Assembly (NCBI RefSeq): GCF_030689305.1
Contig: NZ_JAUYVM010000031.1
Span: 1 to 36,743 of the forward strand
DNA length: 36,743 nt
Direction: 5' to 3'
Origin: Vibrio penaeicida
GTDB taxonomy: Bacteria; Pseudomonadota; Gammaproteobacteria; Enterobacterales; Vibrionaceae
A program made the position numbers and the translations under genes. The notes beneath the pieces were generated by a model. It ran no database searches. It saw nothing but the letters and a program-made list of their open reading frames with translations, and had not been told where the DNA came from. Positions 15,973 through 24,747 of this stretch are shown in pieces. Every line of letters starts with the position of its first letter. The stretch's first letter is position 1.

Positions 15973-16809
15973 TTAGCCATTGAGCGCAGTGCTAGTTTTA
16001 GACATTCGCAATTTGAAATTTGACGGCGTGGTGCCTATAACTTGCTTAAATTGCTTGCTGAAACTGTATATATCTGGATAGCTCAGCACTTCAGCGACAT
16101 GTGTAATTGAAAGATCAGGGTGTGCGAGTAAGTCACACCCTAGCTTTATTCGGCTTACTTTACGAAAATTTCCCGGTGTAATTCCCACTTCATCTTTAAA
16201 CCACTTTCTGAATGCTGAGTAACTCAGCCCTAAGCCTTTAGCTACCATGGGTAACGGTTCGTTCCAATTCGATAATAGTTTTTCTTTCGCAAGTGCTTTC
16301 TTCTGGTCTCCATAACATGTGTCACTCGATTCTTTCTGCGTACCGAGTAGAAACAACCAATTTTGCATCGCATTCATAGCCGTCATATACCAATCGGGGG
16401 AGTGACTTTGTAAAGCTAGATTTAATCGGTTGAACTGTTTAATACTTTCTGGCGTGTTAGTAGTTCGGAATGTGACATCATTTGGAATAAGTGCCATTTG
16501 GGAAAAATGCGAATAGAGATCGCCAGACATTAAGCAAAATTGCTCACGGTACGTTTCAGTAGGGATAACACATGTTGAGTGCAGAGCCTTCGGCTGCCGC
16601 TGAAATACGTCCCCTTTTTTTAAAATCTTCACGTTATCGTGTTGATCTTTAAACCACAGCTCACCCGAAATTATTACGCTTAAACTGTAATCAAGAGTAT
16701 CGATATCCAAGTGTTGAAAAAGCCGCTCTGTGTGGCAATTAAATTCCCCGACACCAATTCGATGTAACCTTCCTTCAAGCTCGTAATGTCGATAAAAACA
16801 TCGCTCCAT
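15973..16809 (-). CDS. AraC-family regulator of the fucosidase locus
   Basis: A 278-residue transcription factor. A cupin-type sensor occupies the first half, seen in YSLSVIISGELWFKDQ and ILKKGDVFQRQP. The AraC DNA-binding domain lies at about 185-272: MVAKGLGLSYSAFRKWFKDEVG for the first helix-turn-helix and ITHVAEVLSYPDIYSFSKQFKQ for the second. ATG 16809 follows GGAG by about ten bases; the in-frame TTG at 16818 lacks a spaced ribosome site. It diverges from the solute-binding protein gene and converges on the fucosidase, so both are probable targets, with a fucoside as probable inducer (inference). Confidence 0.86.
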   Translation of the reverse strand: MERCFYRHYELEGRLHRIGVGEFNCHTERLFQHLDIDTLDYSLSVIISGELWFKDQHDNVKILKKGDVFQRQPKALHSTCVIPTETYREQFCLMSGDLYSHFSQMALIPNDVTFRTTNTPESIKQFNRLNLALQSHSPDWYMTAMNAMQNWLFLLGTQKESSDTCYGDQKKALAKEKLLSNWNEPLPMVAKGLGLSYSAFRKWFKDEVGITPGNFRKVSRIKLGCDLLAHPDLSITHVAEVLSYPDIYSFSKQFKQVIGTTPSNFKLRMSKTSTALNG

Positions 16810-16887
16810 GAAAACCAAGCTCCATCTGCTCTAACAAATAATCATAATGAAACACTATATCATTTTTAACAAAATAAAATATCATTA

Positions 16888-16916
16888 TTGACATATTTCA
16901 AGAAGACTGAATTTCA
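16888..16916 (+). promoter_or_regulatory. Candidate activator-dependent promoter of solute-binding protein gene
   Basis: TTGACA at 16888-16893 is a perfect -35 box. Seventeen bases later there is only a weak -10 (ATTTCA), as expected for a promoter that needs an activator such as the divergent AraC protein. The 177-base gap between the two genes would house its binding sites. Confidence 0.4.
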
Positions 16917-16986
16917 TAGTCTATGACATTGATATCGCCACAACGAATACACTCTTGTCATTCCATGTCATACAAGGAAACGAAAC

Positions 16987-18891
16987 ATGGGAATAAAAAT
17001 CTACCCTATCTCTACACTACTAATTACACTGCCTATTAGTTCTTTGGCAGCCACATTCAACCAAGCTCCCCAGCTAGCCAACTTAGTTGAAGAAGGAGCT
17101 CTTCCCTCCGTGAAAGAAAGACTGCCCGACAACCCACTTGTGGTCGTCCCTTTTCAGTCGATAGGTCAATACGGTGGTACCTTAAACTTGTTGGGTCAAA
17201 CCACAGACAGCGGGCACAGTATTCGAGTACTAGGCTACGAAAACCTTTTCAGCTTCGATGCTCGATACACTAAGGTTATTCCTCATTTAGCGGTTGAATA
17301 CCGTGCCAACAAATCCAATACGGAATACACAATAACCCTAAGACAAAAAGTGAGATGGTCTGATGGTCGGTTATTTACGGCTCATGACATTGCTTTCTTC
17401 ATTAACGATGTATTGGGTGATCCCGAGTATTCCGGTCCTCGCCCTTTGTCATTACCCAAAAATGATTCAGCTCATGTGGAAGTCATTAACGATTACAAAT
17501 TCAAAATTAACCTTAAGAAACCTAATGGATTGTTTATACGTTCGCTCGCGTCCGTTGATAGCGAAGTCTTTACAATGTACCCAAAACACTACTGCCAACA
17601 GTTTTTTCCAGCTTTCAATGTAAAAGCGAGAGAATACGCGAAAGAGGCCGGGTTCGATTCTTGGCGACAATACGCAAGCACAAAGTGCAATTCGCATTAC
17701 GTTATAGAAGGTTGGACAAATGTCGACAAACCTGTACTCACCGCATGGAAAGTGAAAGTGCCCCGAGGCCCTAATGCCGAATACGCCTTGTATGAGCGAA
17801 ACCCGTACTACTGTCAAGTAGATACTAAAGGTAACCAACTCCCTTACCTAGATTCTGTTCGATTTCGCTTTAGTGAAAACAAAGAAGAAATGGCACTGCG
17901 AGCCGTTGCTGGTTTTGCTGATTATCAAGCAAGGCATATTGGTGCACCCAACTATCGTTCAATGTTGATAAACAACGAAAATAAAGGTGGGTACAAGTAT
18001 GATTTTCGACCAAGTACAGACAGCAGTAGCTTAGTCATAGCATTGAATCAAAGCCATAAAGATCCGATAAAGAGAGCCTTATTCTCCAACAAGAATTTTC
18101 GTATTGCCTTATCTCATGCGATAGATCGAGATGAAATCAGTGAGACTGTTTACGCTGGAGTTGTAAGCCCTCATCAAGCCGCTCCTAGCGAAGGCTCTCC
18201 ATTTTATCGCCAAGATATGGTGACACAGTACACGTCATATGATCCTCAAAAAGCCAATGAACTACTCGATAAAATTGGGTTAGAAAAGAAAGATACTGCG
18301 GGATACCGGTTAGATTCGAGCGGAAAGCGCTTACGTATCGAAGCATTAACTTACACGACCTTAGTTGGCGATGTTTTCGACTCACTGGAGCTCATAAAAT
18401 CTCAATGGAAAGATGTTGGAGTATTCCTCGACATTCGGTTGCTCGACTCACAGCACATTTCAAATCAGCGCTTAACCAATAATTTTGATGTCATTCCACT
18501 TAAAGGGGTTGGTGGTAAGGGTGTTATAGACGACCCTCGCAATTACTTACCCTACAGTACAGAGTCCACTTGGGCATTTGGATATTATTTATGGTCTCTT
18601 GACCCACAAGACCCCAATGCTATTGAGCCACCAGCTCATGTGAAAGAGCAGTTAGATCTCTGGAAGAAAATTGAGAGTACTTCGTCGGCAGAACAGCAAA
18701 AAATTCACATGAAACAAATCATTGATATCGCCCAAGAACATTTCTATGTAATAGGCACAGTAGAGCCACTCAGCCAAGGGGTAATTGTGAATAAAAGCCT
18801 ACATAACGTTGACAATCAAATGCCGCAATCTTGGGTATTCCCTACCCCAGGACCATTGCGTCTCGGTCAGCTTTGGAAATCACACCAATAA
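16987..18891 (+). CDS. ABC transporter family 5 solute-binding protein
   Basis: A 634-residue periplasmic substrate-binding protein of the oligopeptide/oligosaccharide class (SBP_bac_5). The signal peptide is MGIKIYPISTLLITLPISS with cleavage near LAA. Family features include VIPHLAVEYRANKSNTEYTI, then LRQKVRWSDGRLFTAHDI (about residues 118-135), NKNFRIALSHAIDRDEI and YDPQKANELLDKIGL. Vibrio family 5 proteins bind peptides or oligosaccharides such as chito-oligosaccharides; its place beside a GH29 fucosidase and an AraC regulator suggests a fucose-containing ligand (inference). No permease or ATPase gene accompanies it, so it must use a distant transporter or serve as a sensor. AAGGAAA precedes the ATG, and a terminator follows. 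Confidence 0.88.
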   Translation: MGIKIYPISTLLITLPISSLAATFNQAPQLANLVEEGALPSVKERLPDNPLVVVPFQSIGQYGGTLNLLGQTTDSGHSIRVLGYENLFSFDARYTKVIPHLAVEYRANKSNTEYTITLRQKVRWSDGRLFTAHDIAFFINDVLGDPEYSGPRPLSLPKNDSAHVEVINDYKFKINLKKPNGLFIRSLASVDSEVFTMYPKHYCQQFFPAFNVKAREYAKEAGFDSWRQYASTKCNSHYVIEGWTNVDKPVLTAWKVKVPRGPNAEYALYERNPYYCQVDTKGNQLPYLDSVRFRFSENKEEMALRAVAGFADYQARHIGAPNYRSMLINNENKGGYKYDFRPSTDSSSLVIALNQSHKDPIKRALFSNKNFRIALSHAIDRDEISETVYAGVVSPHQAAPSEGSPFYRQDMVTQYTSYDPQKANELLDKIGLEKKDTAGYRLDSSGKRLRIEALTYTTLVGDVFDSLELIKSQWKDVGVFLDIRLLDSQHISNQRLTNNFDVIPLKGVGGKGVIDDPRNYLPYSTESTWAFGYYLWSLDPQDPNAIEPPAHVKEQLDLWKKIESTSSAEQQKIHMKQIIDIAQEHFYVIGTVEPLSQGVIVNKSLHNVDNQMPQSWVFPTPGPLRLGQLWKSHQ

Positions 18892-19207
18892 CTCGAAGTA
18901 TTGTTTGATTGTTAGCGCCTCGCTTTCAATTTTGACGAGGCGCTGTTTTTATTTTCCGAAGAAAAACAGAACAGACTAATTTTAAAATCCATAAATATCC
19001 ATTTAATCAGATTATTAACCTGAATAAATATCACAAACATAGTAATTAACTCTAAAATAATGCACTAAGCTGCTTACTTTACAAATATTGCCTGATAAGT
19101 TCGCATTGCTCTCAGAAATGATACAGAGAGCCCTATTTTCATACACATCCGTTCATTAAGCGAGTGTATGGAGAAGGTAATAAATCAATAAAAACAGGTA
19201 ATTAAAT
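18892..19207. other. Intergenic region with terminator and hairpin-rich leader
   Basis: After the terminator at 18914-18950, an AT-rich stretch leads to two short hairpins before the YD-repeat gene: GCTCTC/GAGAGC (19108-19113 and 19126-19131) and CATACAC/GTGTATG (19140-19146 and 19164-19170). They may be part of the gene's leader. They match no riboswitch I know. Confidence 0.4.
18914..18950 (+). terminator. Terminator of solute-binding protein gene
   Basis: AGCGCCTCG (18914-18922) pairs with CGAGGCGCT (18936-18944), followed by GTTTTTATTTT. A strong intrinsic terminator 20 bases past the stop codon. Confidence 0.9.
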
Positions 19208-20158
19208 ATGATTTTAAAAAGAAGCTTCGCTGCCCTCGCAATTTTAACGGCTTTTAACGTCTCCGCTTACGAACACTACTCCGTATTTGAAGATTATGTG
19301 GACTCCAATAGCGTGCAAGCAACTACCGCTCGCTTGACTCAAGTCGCGAAAGAAGCCGGTGGTCAAACGACCGTCGCGGGTGCATATTCTTACGACCATC
19401 TAGGTAGAGTGACTCAACGAGATTACGCAGACAGCACTTTTGATTATGCTTACAACGAACAAGGCTTATTGCAGTCTGCTCGCGCATTGATGAAGCACGG
19501 TTCAATCAATAGCTACGTACGACACACAAAAGAGAACTTCGTTTCTGATTACAGCTACAACGATCTAGGGCAAGTCACGTTCGAAAACAAAAAAGTGTTT
19601 CATGACGAAGCAACGAATTTAGATGGCACACCTATCGCGTCATATCGAATTCAATACACGTACGGGGCAGATGGTAAGTTGCTTCAACGTCGACAAGCCC
19701 CGATTACTGGGGAAGATACCGCCGTTAGAGAGTTTCACTATTACTACCATGAAGACGGGAAGCTAAGAAAAATTCGCGAGACTCGATTCTCTACACCAAA
19801 AGAAAAGAACACATTGCTCCTTCAGTACCACCCGAATGGAGAGATTAAAAAAGCGACCCAAAAGCTATTTGGTAAGCCAACAAAAACCGTTGAAATGGAA
19901 TACGTCGATGACGACTCTCTCGTATATGGTGTGTATTACGCTGATCCAGTCAAAGAATGGAAAGTGGACGTAGATTTCTTTGGGTTGGCATTTCACCCAA
20001 TTCGCAATCTGAAACAAACTGTAGAAGGGAGCGTAACGAACTACAGTTACCAATACCACAACCTTGATGGCGACGTTCTACCAGACAGTTTGGAGCTATT
20101 ACTCACCTTCCCTACTGGGGCGAGCACAACGTTGAATTATAGTATGAGCAACAAGTAA
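19208..20158 (+). CDS. Secreted YD-repeat (RHS-like) protein
   Basis: A 316-residue exported protein with signal peptide MILKRSFAALAILTAF then NVSA. At least five YD/RHS-type repeats follow: YSYDHLGRVTQRDYADSTF, YSYNDLGQVTFENKKVF, YTYGADGKLLQRRQ, YYYHEDGKLRKIRETRF and LQYHPNGEIKKATQ. YD repeats build beta-sheet shells in RHS and teneurin proteins, but those are normally over 1000 residues with a toxin tip. Here the repeats are few, no RHS core-ending motif (DPxGL type) is seen and there is no C-terminal toxin. It may bind carbohydrate or an envelope partner; function unknown. It has its own terminator. The start follows a weak AGG site. Confidence 0.8.
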   Translation: MILKRSFAALAILTAFNVSAYEHYSVFEDYVDSNSVQATTARLTQVAKEAGGQTTVAGAYSYDHLGRVTQRDYADSTFDYAYNEQGLLQSARALMKHGSINSYVRHTKENFVSDYSYNDLGQVTFENKKVFHDEATNLDGTPIASYRIQYTYGADGKLLQRRQAPITGEDTAVREFHYYYHEDGKLRKIRETRFSTPKEKNTLLLQYHPNGEIKKATQKLFGKPTKTVEMEYVDDDSLVYGVYYADPVKEWKVDVDFFGLAFHPIRNLKQTVEGSVTNYSYQYHNLDGDVLPDSLELLLTFPTGASTTLNYSMSNK

Positions 20159-20176
20159 AGAATATTCAGAAACAAA

Positions 20177-20205
20177 GGCGAGCAACGTAGCTCGCCTTTT
20201 TCTTT
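20177..20205 (+). terminator. Terminator of YD-repeat gene
   Basis: GGCGAGC (20177-20183) and GCTCGCC (20190-20196) form a perfect stem with a 6-base loop, followed by TTTTTCTTT. The stem is nearly identical to the arms found on both sides of the element at 23882-24065. Confidence 0.9.
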
Positions 20206-20373
20206 ACAAAAAGCGAACCTTATTAATAAACTGACCTCTAATCTTGACCAAACAAATGAATTCGATAATAACAATCAGATGCTTAAATAATTAGTGAACA
20301 TTTTCGCTTGAGTTTTGTTCAAATTATCTGCAATTCATAATAAAAACATAAATATAAAATAAGGAAAATGGAC

Positions 20374-23300
20374 ATGAGCCATACCATGCGCTTTTCACTA
20401 CTTGCTGCTTTAATTTCAGGTGTACTTTCCACAGTCCATGCAACGCAAATCATCAAACCTAACGATGTAGCAGTACAAAAAGCCGTACTAGATTCGGTGG
20501 ATGAGACGGTGCCAGAAACAGGTGCTCCAAATGCGCCACTCTGGCTGCGAAATACCGCTTTGTCTCCAGATGGAAAAACCTTAGCTTTTACCTATCAAAG
20601 TAAGATATTTCTGGTTTCAAGTCAGGGGGGCGATGCTAGGTCGATCACCAATGGGGAATTTTACCCACATAATTTGATGTGGTCACCCGACAATCAAACA
20701 CTCGCATTCGCAGCAAACCCTTATGGTAACGATGATGTATTCACCATAAACCTTGAAACTGGTCTGATGGCTAGGCATACGTATCATTCTGGTTCAGATA
20801 TTCCGACTGGGTTCAGCGAAAACGGCGATGCTTTGTTGTTTAGTACTTCAAGGCTAACCAATAAAACGCAAGACTTTTATAGCTTGCCAGAAGGCTCCTT
20901 GTACCCTCTCGGGAATCAGCTATACCGCGTCGCACTTCACACCAATCAATCCTCTGCGGTTCTGAGCGTGCCCGCGAAACATGCAGTTTGGAATTCCGGT
21001 GAAACCAAGTTGTTGTACAACTCTCCACACAAAGACCAAGAATATCGCAAGCATCAACGTTCTTTTGCGGTTCCAAACATCTGGCTTTATGACGCCACCA
21101 CAGGTAAACACAGCCAGCTCACTGAAGATCGCATCGCGGCACAACAGCCGATTTGGAATGCAGATGAGTCTGGCTTTTACTACCTAAGTGAGCGTGATGG
21201 GAATTTCAATGTGTGGTTTTACGATTTAACAACCGCAGAAAAATCTCAACTTACACATTTGTCTACGCACCCCGTCCGCCATCCGTCTGAGGATGGAAAG
21301 GGCAACCTCGCGTTTTCATATAATGGTGAGCTATACACCCAACGGCATGACGATAAAACGGCAAAGAAAGTGAACATCAATATTCACAATTTCACCGTGC
21401 AGCCAAGCCAATACCACTTCACAAATAATGCCACCAGCTTTGTCCCATCGGAACTCGACGTAGGTGAAATGCTGCTGAGCGCCTACGGTGATATTTATGC
21501 TTTCGATGCAGAAAAAACGACGGTAAAAAACATAACCAATACGATTGGTGCGGAAAAACACGTCGAATTCACCTCAGACGGATATGGCGCTATTTACAGT
21601 GCACTACGAGATGGGAAATGGGGGCTGTATACGGCATATTCCCAAAAAGAAGAAGAACGACTGTCGAAAGCAATCATGACTGACGAAGCCCCTTTTCTTG
21701 TTTCTGAAGAACACAACTTAACCCACCCCAAATACTCTCCGGATGGGAGCAAACTCGCGTTTATTGTTGATGGAAGAGCACTTCATGTGCTTGATATCAG
21801 TGATAGTAATGAAGAGTCTGTATTAGACAAAATCGAAGACGCACTTACTTCCGATAATGATGAAACCGCAAATTTAGGCGTGGAGCTTATTTCCGCGGAA
21901 ACAGTCAGTGAATCAAACCGAATGGAGTTTTCTTGGTCTCCCGATTCTTCACAACTTGCTGTGCATTTATCGCCTAGCCCGTATGTGGAGCAAATTCATG
22001 TCGTGCAAGCGGATGGAAGCGAGTCCTCAATTAATGTGTCTCAAAGTGGCTTTTACAATGGCATGCCACAGTGGAGCGCTGACGGCAGAATTCTCTTTTG
22101 GGAAACATCTAAGTACGGCACAAAATCGGCAGATGGCGAAGATACCGGATTTACCCTTAACGGAATATTTGTGAATAACCGCGCAAAGAAAGATTTTAGA
22201 GACAATATCGAACCGCCAGAGGAAGACGAAAGTGCACCGAGTTACGCTTTCAACGCTAACAATATAGAGTATCGCGAGGCATTCCACCTCCCCTTCTCTA
22301 CGACAGTCATTGGTGCGCACTTGATAGGCGATCACTTACTTGTCATCGATATGTATTCAGACCCATCAGGCGACTACAGTACACGAGGGTTTAGCTACAA
22401 CATCAGGACCAATGAGTCTTCATTACTGTTTTCCGGTCTCCCGGAAGCCAATAGTGTTTACATCTCATCAAACCAAGAATTTGCTTACCTACTTACAGAG
22501 TATGATGTGATTGAAGTAGATACGAATTCTGGTGAGCCTCTATATCACGCCATTGATCTCCCTGTAGATTTTGATGTGGTACCGAGAAGAAAAGCCGCAT
22601 TTGACCAAATCGTTACTCAAACAAAAGAGCAATACTACCGCCCCGACATGGACAATGTGGATTGGGACTTCTACAGCGACAACTACCGTAAATTTTTACC
22701 ACACATTAACAATGACCTCGACTTTGCCACCATTTTAAGTGAGCTCAGTGGCGAACTGAATTCTTCTCATACTGGGGGATATGGCTTTCCGAAAGCCCCT
22801 ATGCGTTACGACGAGACTGCATCGCTTGGGTTAGTGTTTGCTGAAAACATTGCCCCCTCGCTTGCTCGCACAGAATCTTCGAATTCGAATGCAGAATCCA
22901 ATGCCGACGAAACTGCCGAAAGAACGACTGAAGAAGAGACATTGTTCAACCTTGTGATTAAGGAAGTGTTGCCCGGCGGTCCTGCCGACATTGAAGACGT
23001 CGTGCTTAAAGCAGGTGATCGCGTTACTGCTATAAATGGAAACCCCGTTTCTAACCTCGCTGAACTTTCTCAAACATTAAATAACAAAGTAGACACGCCT
23101 GTCTCCGTTACTTTAATGAGAGGAGAAAAGAACACTTGGCAGCAAGAAATCACCCCAATGAGCGATGGAGAGCAATATGGACTGGTTAGCAAACGTTGGG
23201 AACTGGCAAAACGCGACCACGTTCTTAAAACAAGTAATGGCAAAGTTGGTTATGTCTACCTGCCTGACATGTCTGCTCATAGTTTTGAGCACCTTCGAGC

Positions 23301-23802
23301 AGAAGCGCTTGGCCGCTTAAGAAACACAGAATCACTGATCATTGATGTACGCTTTAACCGAGGTGGCTTCTTAGCCGATACGTTAATTGAATTTCTAACA
23401 GCTCAAAAAGCAGCGGTTGTCGTTCCGAAAAAAGGTAAACCCGCTTCAGATGCAAGCCGACGTAGCTGGCTAAAACCTTCGGTAGTGATAGCAAACTCCG
23501 CTTCTTATTCAGAAGGCTCTGCGTTTAGCCAGTATTATCAAGATCTGAACGTCGGGCCTATTATTGGTGAGCCAGTTCCAGGAACAGGAACCACTGTAAT
23601 GGGTGCGTACTCTTCAGTATACCCTGATGTTTTCTTTAGCTTCCCTTACCTTCCATTAAAAACATCCGACGGTCGTTATTACGAGAACCTTGAACTCATC
23701 CCAGATATTCAAGCCTTTAACCGACCTTCTGAAATTGCTCTTGGTAAGGACACACAATTGGATACCGCTATTGAAGCAGCACTAAATCAAATTCAGCGGT
23801 AA
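20374..23802 (+). CDS. Secreted tricorn-like S41 protease
   Basis: A 1142-residue exported protease of the tricorn type (family S41). The signal peptide begins MSHTMRFSLLAALISGVLS and ends near VHA. WD40-like/PD40 beta-propeller repeats follow, for example LSPDGKTLAFTYQSKIFLVS, WSPDNQTLAFAAN, YSPDGSKLAFIVDG and WSPDSSQLAVHL. A tricorn C1 segment has ELNSSHTGGYG with His799; a PDZ domain (about 865-945) has VLKAGDRVTAINGNPVSNL. The catalytic domain has nucleophile Ser1046 in SASYSEGSAF and the ending YYENLELIPDI. Tricorn degrades short peptides in the archaeal cytosol, while this version is exported. ATG 20374 is eight bases after AAGGA and is preferred over 20368. Its terminator holds an inserted element. 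Confidence 0.88.
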   Translation: MSHTMRFSLLAALISGVLSTVHATQIIKPNDVAVQKAVLDSVDETVPETGAPNAPLWLRNTALSPDGKTLAFTYQSKIFLVSSQGGDARSITNGEFYPHNLMWSPDNQTLAFAANPYGNDDVFTINLETGLMARHTYHSGSDIPTGFSENGDALLFSTSRLTNKTQDFYSLPEGSLYPLGNQLYRVALHTNQSSAVLSVPAKHAVWNSGETKLLYNSPHKDQEYRKHQRSFAVPNIWLYDATTGKHSQLTEDRIAAQQPIWNADESGFYYLSERDGNFNVWFYDLTTAEKSQLTHLSTHPVRHPSEDGKGNLAFSYNGELYTQRHDDKTAKKVNINIHNFTVQPSQYHFTNNATSFVPSELDVGEMLLSAYGDIYAFDAEKTTVKNITNTIGAEKHVEFTSDGYGAIYSALRDGKWGLYTAYSQKEEERLSKAIMTDEAPFLVSEEHNLTHPKYSPDGSKLAFIVDGRALHVLDISDSNEESVLDKIEDALTSDNDETANLGVELISAETVSESNRMEFSWSPDSSQLAVHLSPSPYVEQIHVVQADGSESSINVSQSGFYNGMPQWSADGRILFWETSKYGTKSADGEDTGFTLNGIFVNNRAKKDFRDNIEPPEEDESAPSYAFNANNIEYREAFHLPFSTTVIGAHLIGDHLLVIDMYSDPSGDYSTRGFSYNIRTNESSLLFSGLPEANSVYISSNQEFAYLLTEYDVIEVDTNSGEPLYHAIDLPVDFDVVPRRKAAFDQIVTQTKEQYYRPDMDNVDWDFYSDNYRKFLPHINNDLDFATILSELSGELNSSHTGGYGFPKAPMRYDETASLGLVFAENIAPSLARTESSNSNAESNADETAERTTEEETLFNLVIKEVLPGGPADIEDVVLKAGDRVTAINGNPVSNLAELSQTLNNKVDTPVSVTLMRGEKNTWQQEITPMSDGEQYGLVSKRWELAKRDHVLKTSNGKVGYVYLPDMSAHSFEHLRAEALGRLRNTESLIIDVRFNRGGFLADTLIEFLTAQKAAVVVPKKGKPASDASRRSWLKPSVVIANSASYSEGSAFSQYYQDLNVGPIIGEPVPGTGTTVMGAYSSVYPDVFFSFPYLPLKTSDGRYYENLELIPDIQAFNRPSEIALGKDTQLDTAIEAALNQIQR

Positions 23803-23870
23803 AGGCGAGTGGGAAATGGTTTTTTAAACAAAGTCGTTTCTGAACTAAGGCTGATGTTGATAAATTTTAA

Positions 23871-24076
23871 GGCGAGCAATATATACCCAAGTAACCTCAA
23901 GATGCTAGGTTCAGCGAGAGTTAACTGGCCCACGGGAGCCCATATTCTGCCCCACTTCATCGTCTAAGAACTTGGAAAGGACTCGTCATTCCGCTGCGTT
24001 CTTTTCCTTGAATTGAAACAGAATATGAGGCTCTGAATCCTGCACCTTGAGGTCACTTGGGTATAGCTCGCTTTTT
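23871..24076 (+). terminator. Protease terminator split by an element
   Basis: GGCGAGC (23871-23877) is complementary to GCTCGC (24066-24071), which is followed by TTTTT (24072-24076). Together they match the terminator design seen at 20177-20205, but the loop has been filled by a 184-bp palindromic element at 23882-24065. Because the insert itself is self-complementary the whole can still fold as one long hairpin. Confidence 0.65.
23882..24065. mobile_element. 184-bp palindromic MITE-like element
   Basis: The ends are 24-bp imperfect inverted repeats: TATACCCAAGTAACCTCAAG then ATGC at 23882-23905, and GCACC, TTGAGGTCACTTGGGTATA at 24042-24065 (three mismatches by eye). Further inside, GAGCCCATATTCTG faces CAGAATATGAGGCTC, and AAGAAC faces GTTCTT. 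It has no coding capacity. Terminal TA at both ends would fit insertion at a TA dinucleotide, as for IS630/Tc1-type MITEs. Similar palindromic intergenic elements recur in Vibrio genomes; no second copy was noticed in this window. Confidence 0.75.
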
Positions 24077-24747
24077 ACTTGAGGCGATAAGAATAGTATT
24101 CACGATGGCGGATATTTGACGTTATTGACCAAATTTGACGATACCAATCCAATAATTATCAAAGCTCTTATTACTTTGTAAGATATCAGCCATTTGGGCT
24201 GGCTTTAGTTACGGTATACCTCTCTTTCGAATTTGATTGCTCTCGCCGTCTATAAAATCGCCCAAACACTCGTAATTTATTGATATTAAATACTTAAATA
24301 TAAATAGGTTAATTCGCCCTTTCCGTAAAAAAAATTTTGCTATTTTGTTAATCTGGAATTAAACGCATATTTCCATACAAACACAACACGAATAGCAACC
24401 TAACTCATATCAACACCTGCCATATACAACCTATTGATTAAAAAGGATTTTACAACGTTAGCTTTATCCCCCACCAGTTCTAGCTAGCTGATTTCTCACA
24501 AATTTGTAGGAATTCAGCGGATTGAGACTATCAGGTCCAATGAGTTAAATTCTTTTGGGAACATTCCCGTTCAAGACGCGATTGAGATTCCACTATTCTT
24601 GCTGCCTAAACGAAAAAATCATGCGTTACCCGTAAGTATCTTATGCGGTATTTGTCATTGATTTAATAGTTAATGGAAGCCCAATCAAAGCACACCGACA
24701 ACGCTCATACCCTATTTGAACGTACCTAAAAAAGAAGAAATCAAAAA

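Larger units (their letters stand above)
23803..24747. other. Long intergenic region with palindromic element
   Basis: No gene was found. The first part holds the split terminator of the protease gene and the 184-bp palindromic element. From 24090 to 24747 there is AT-rich sequence with no clear coding or strong structure, apart from a run TAAAAAAAATTTT near 24330. It must carry the promoter and perhaps a long leader for the FAD-protein operon. Confidence 0.5.

Noticed and set aside
19081..19207. Riboswitch in the YD-repeat gene leader
   Set aside because: Two short hairpins exist but none of the conserved bases of c-di-GMP or other known riboswitches could be recognised.
22027..22335. Minus-strand frame of 102 codons inside the protease gene
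   Set aside because: Antisense shadow of the protease reading frame.
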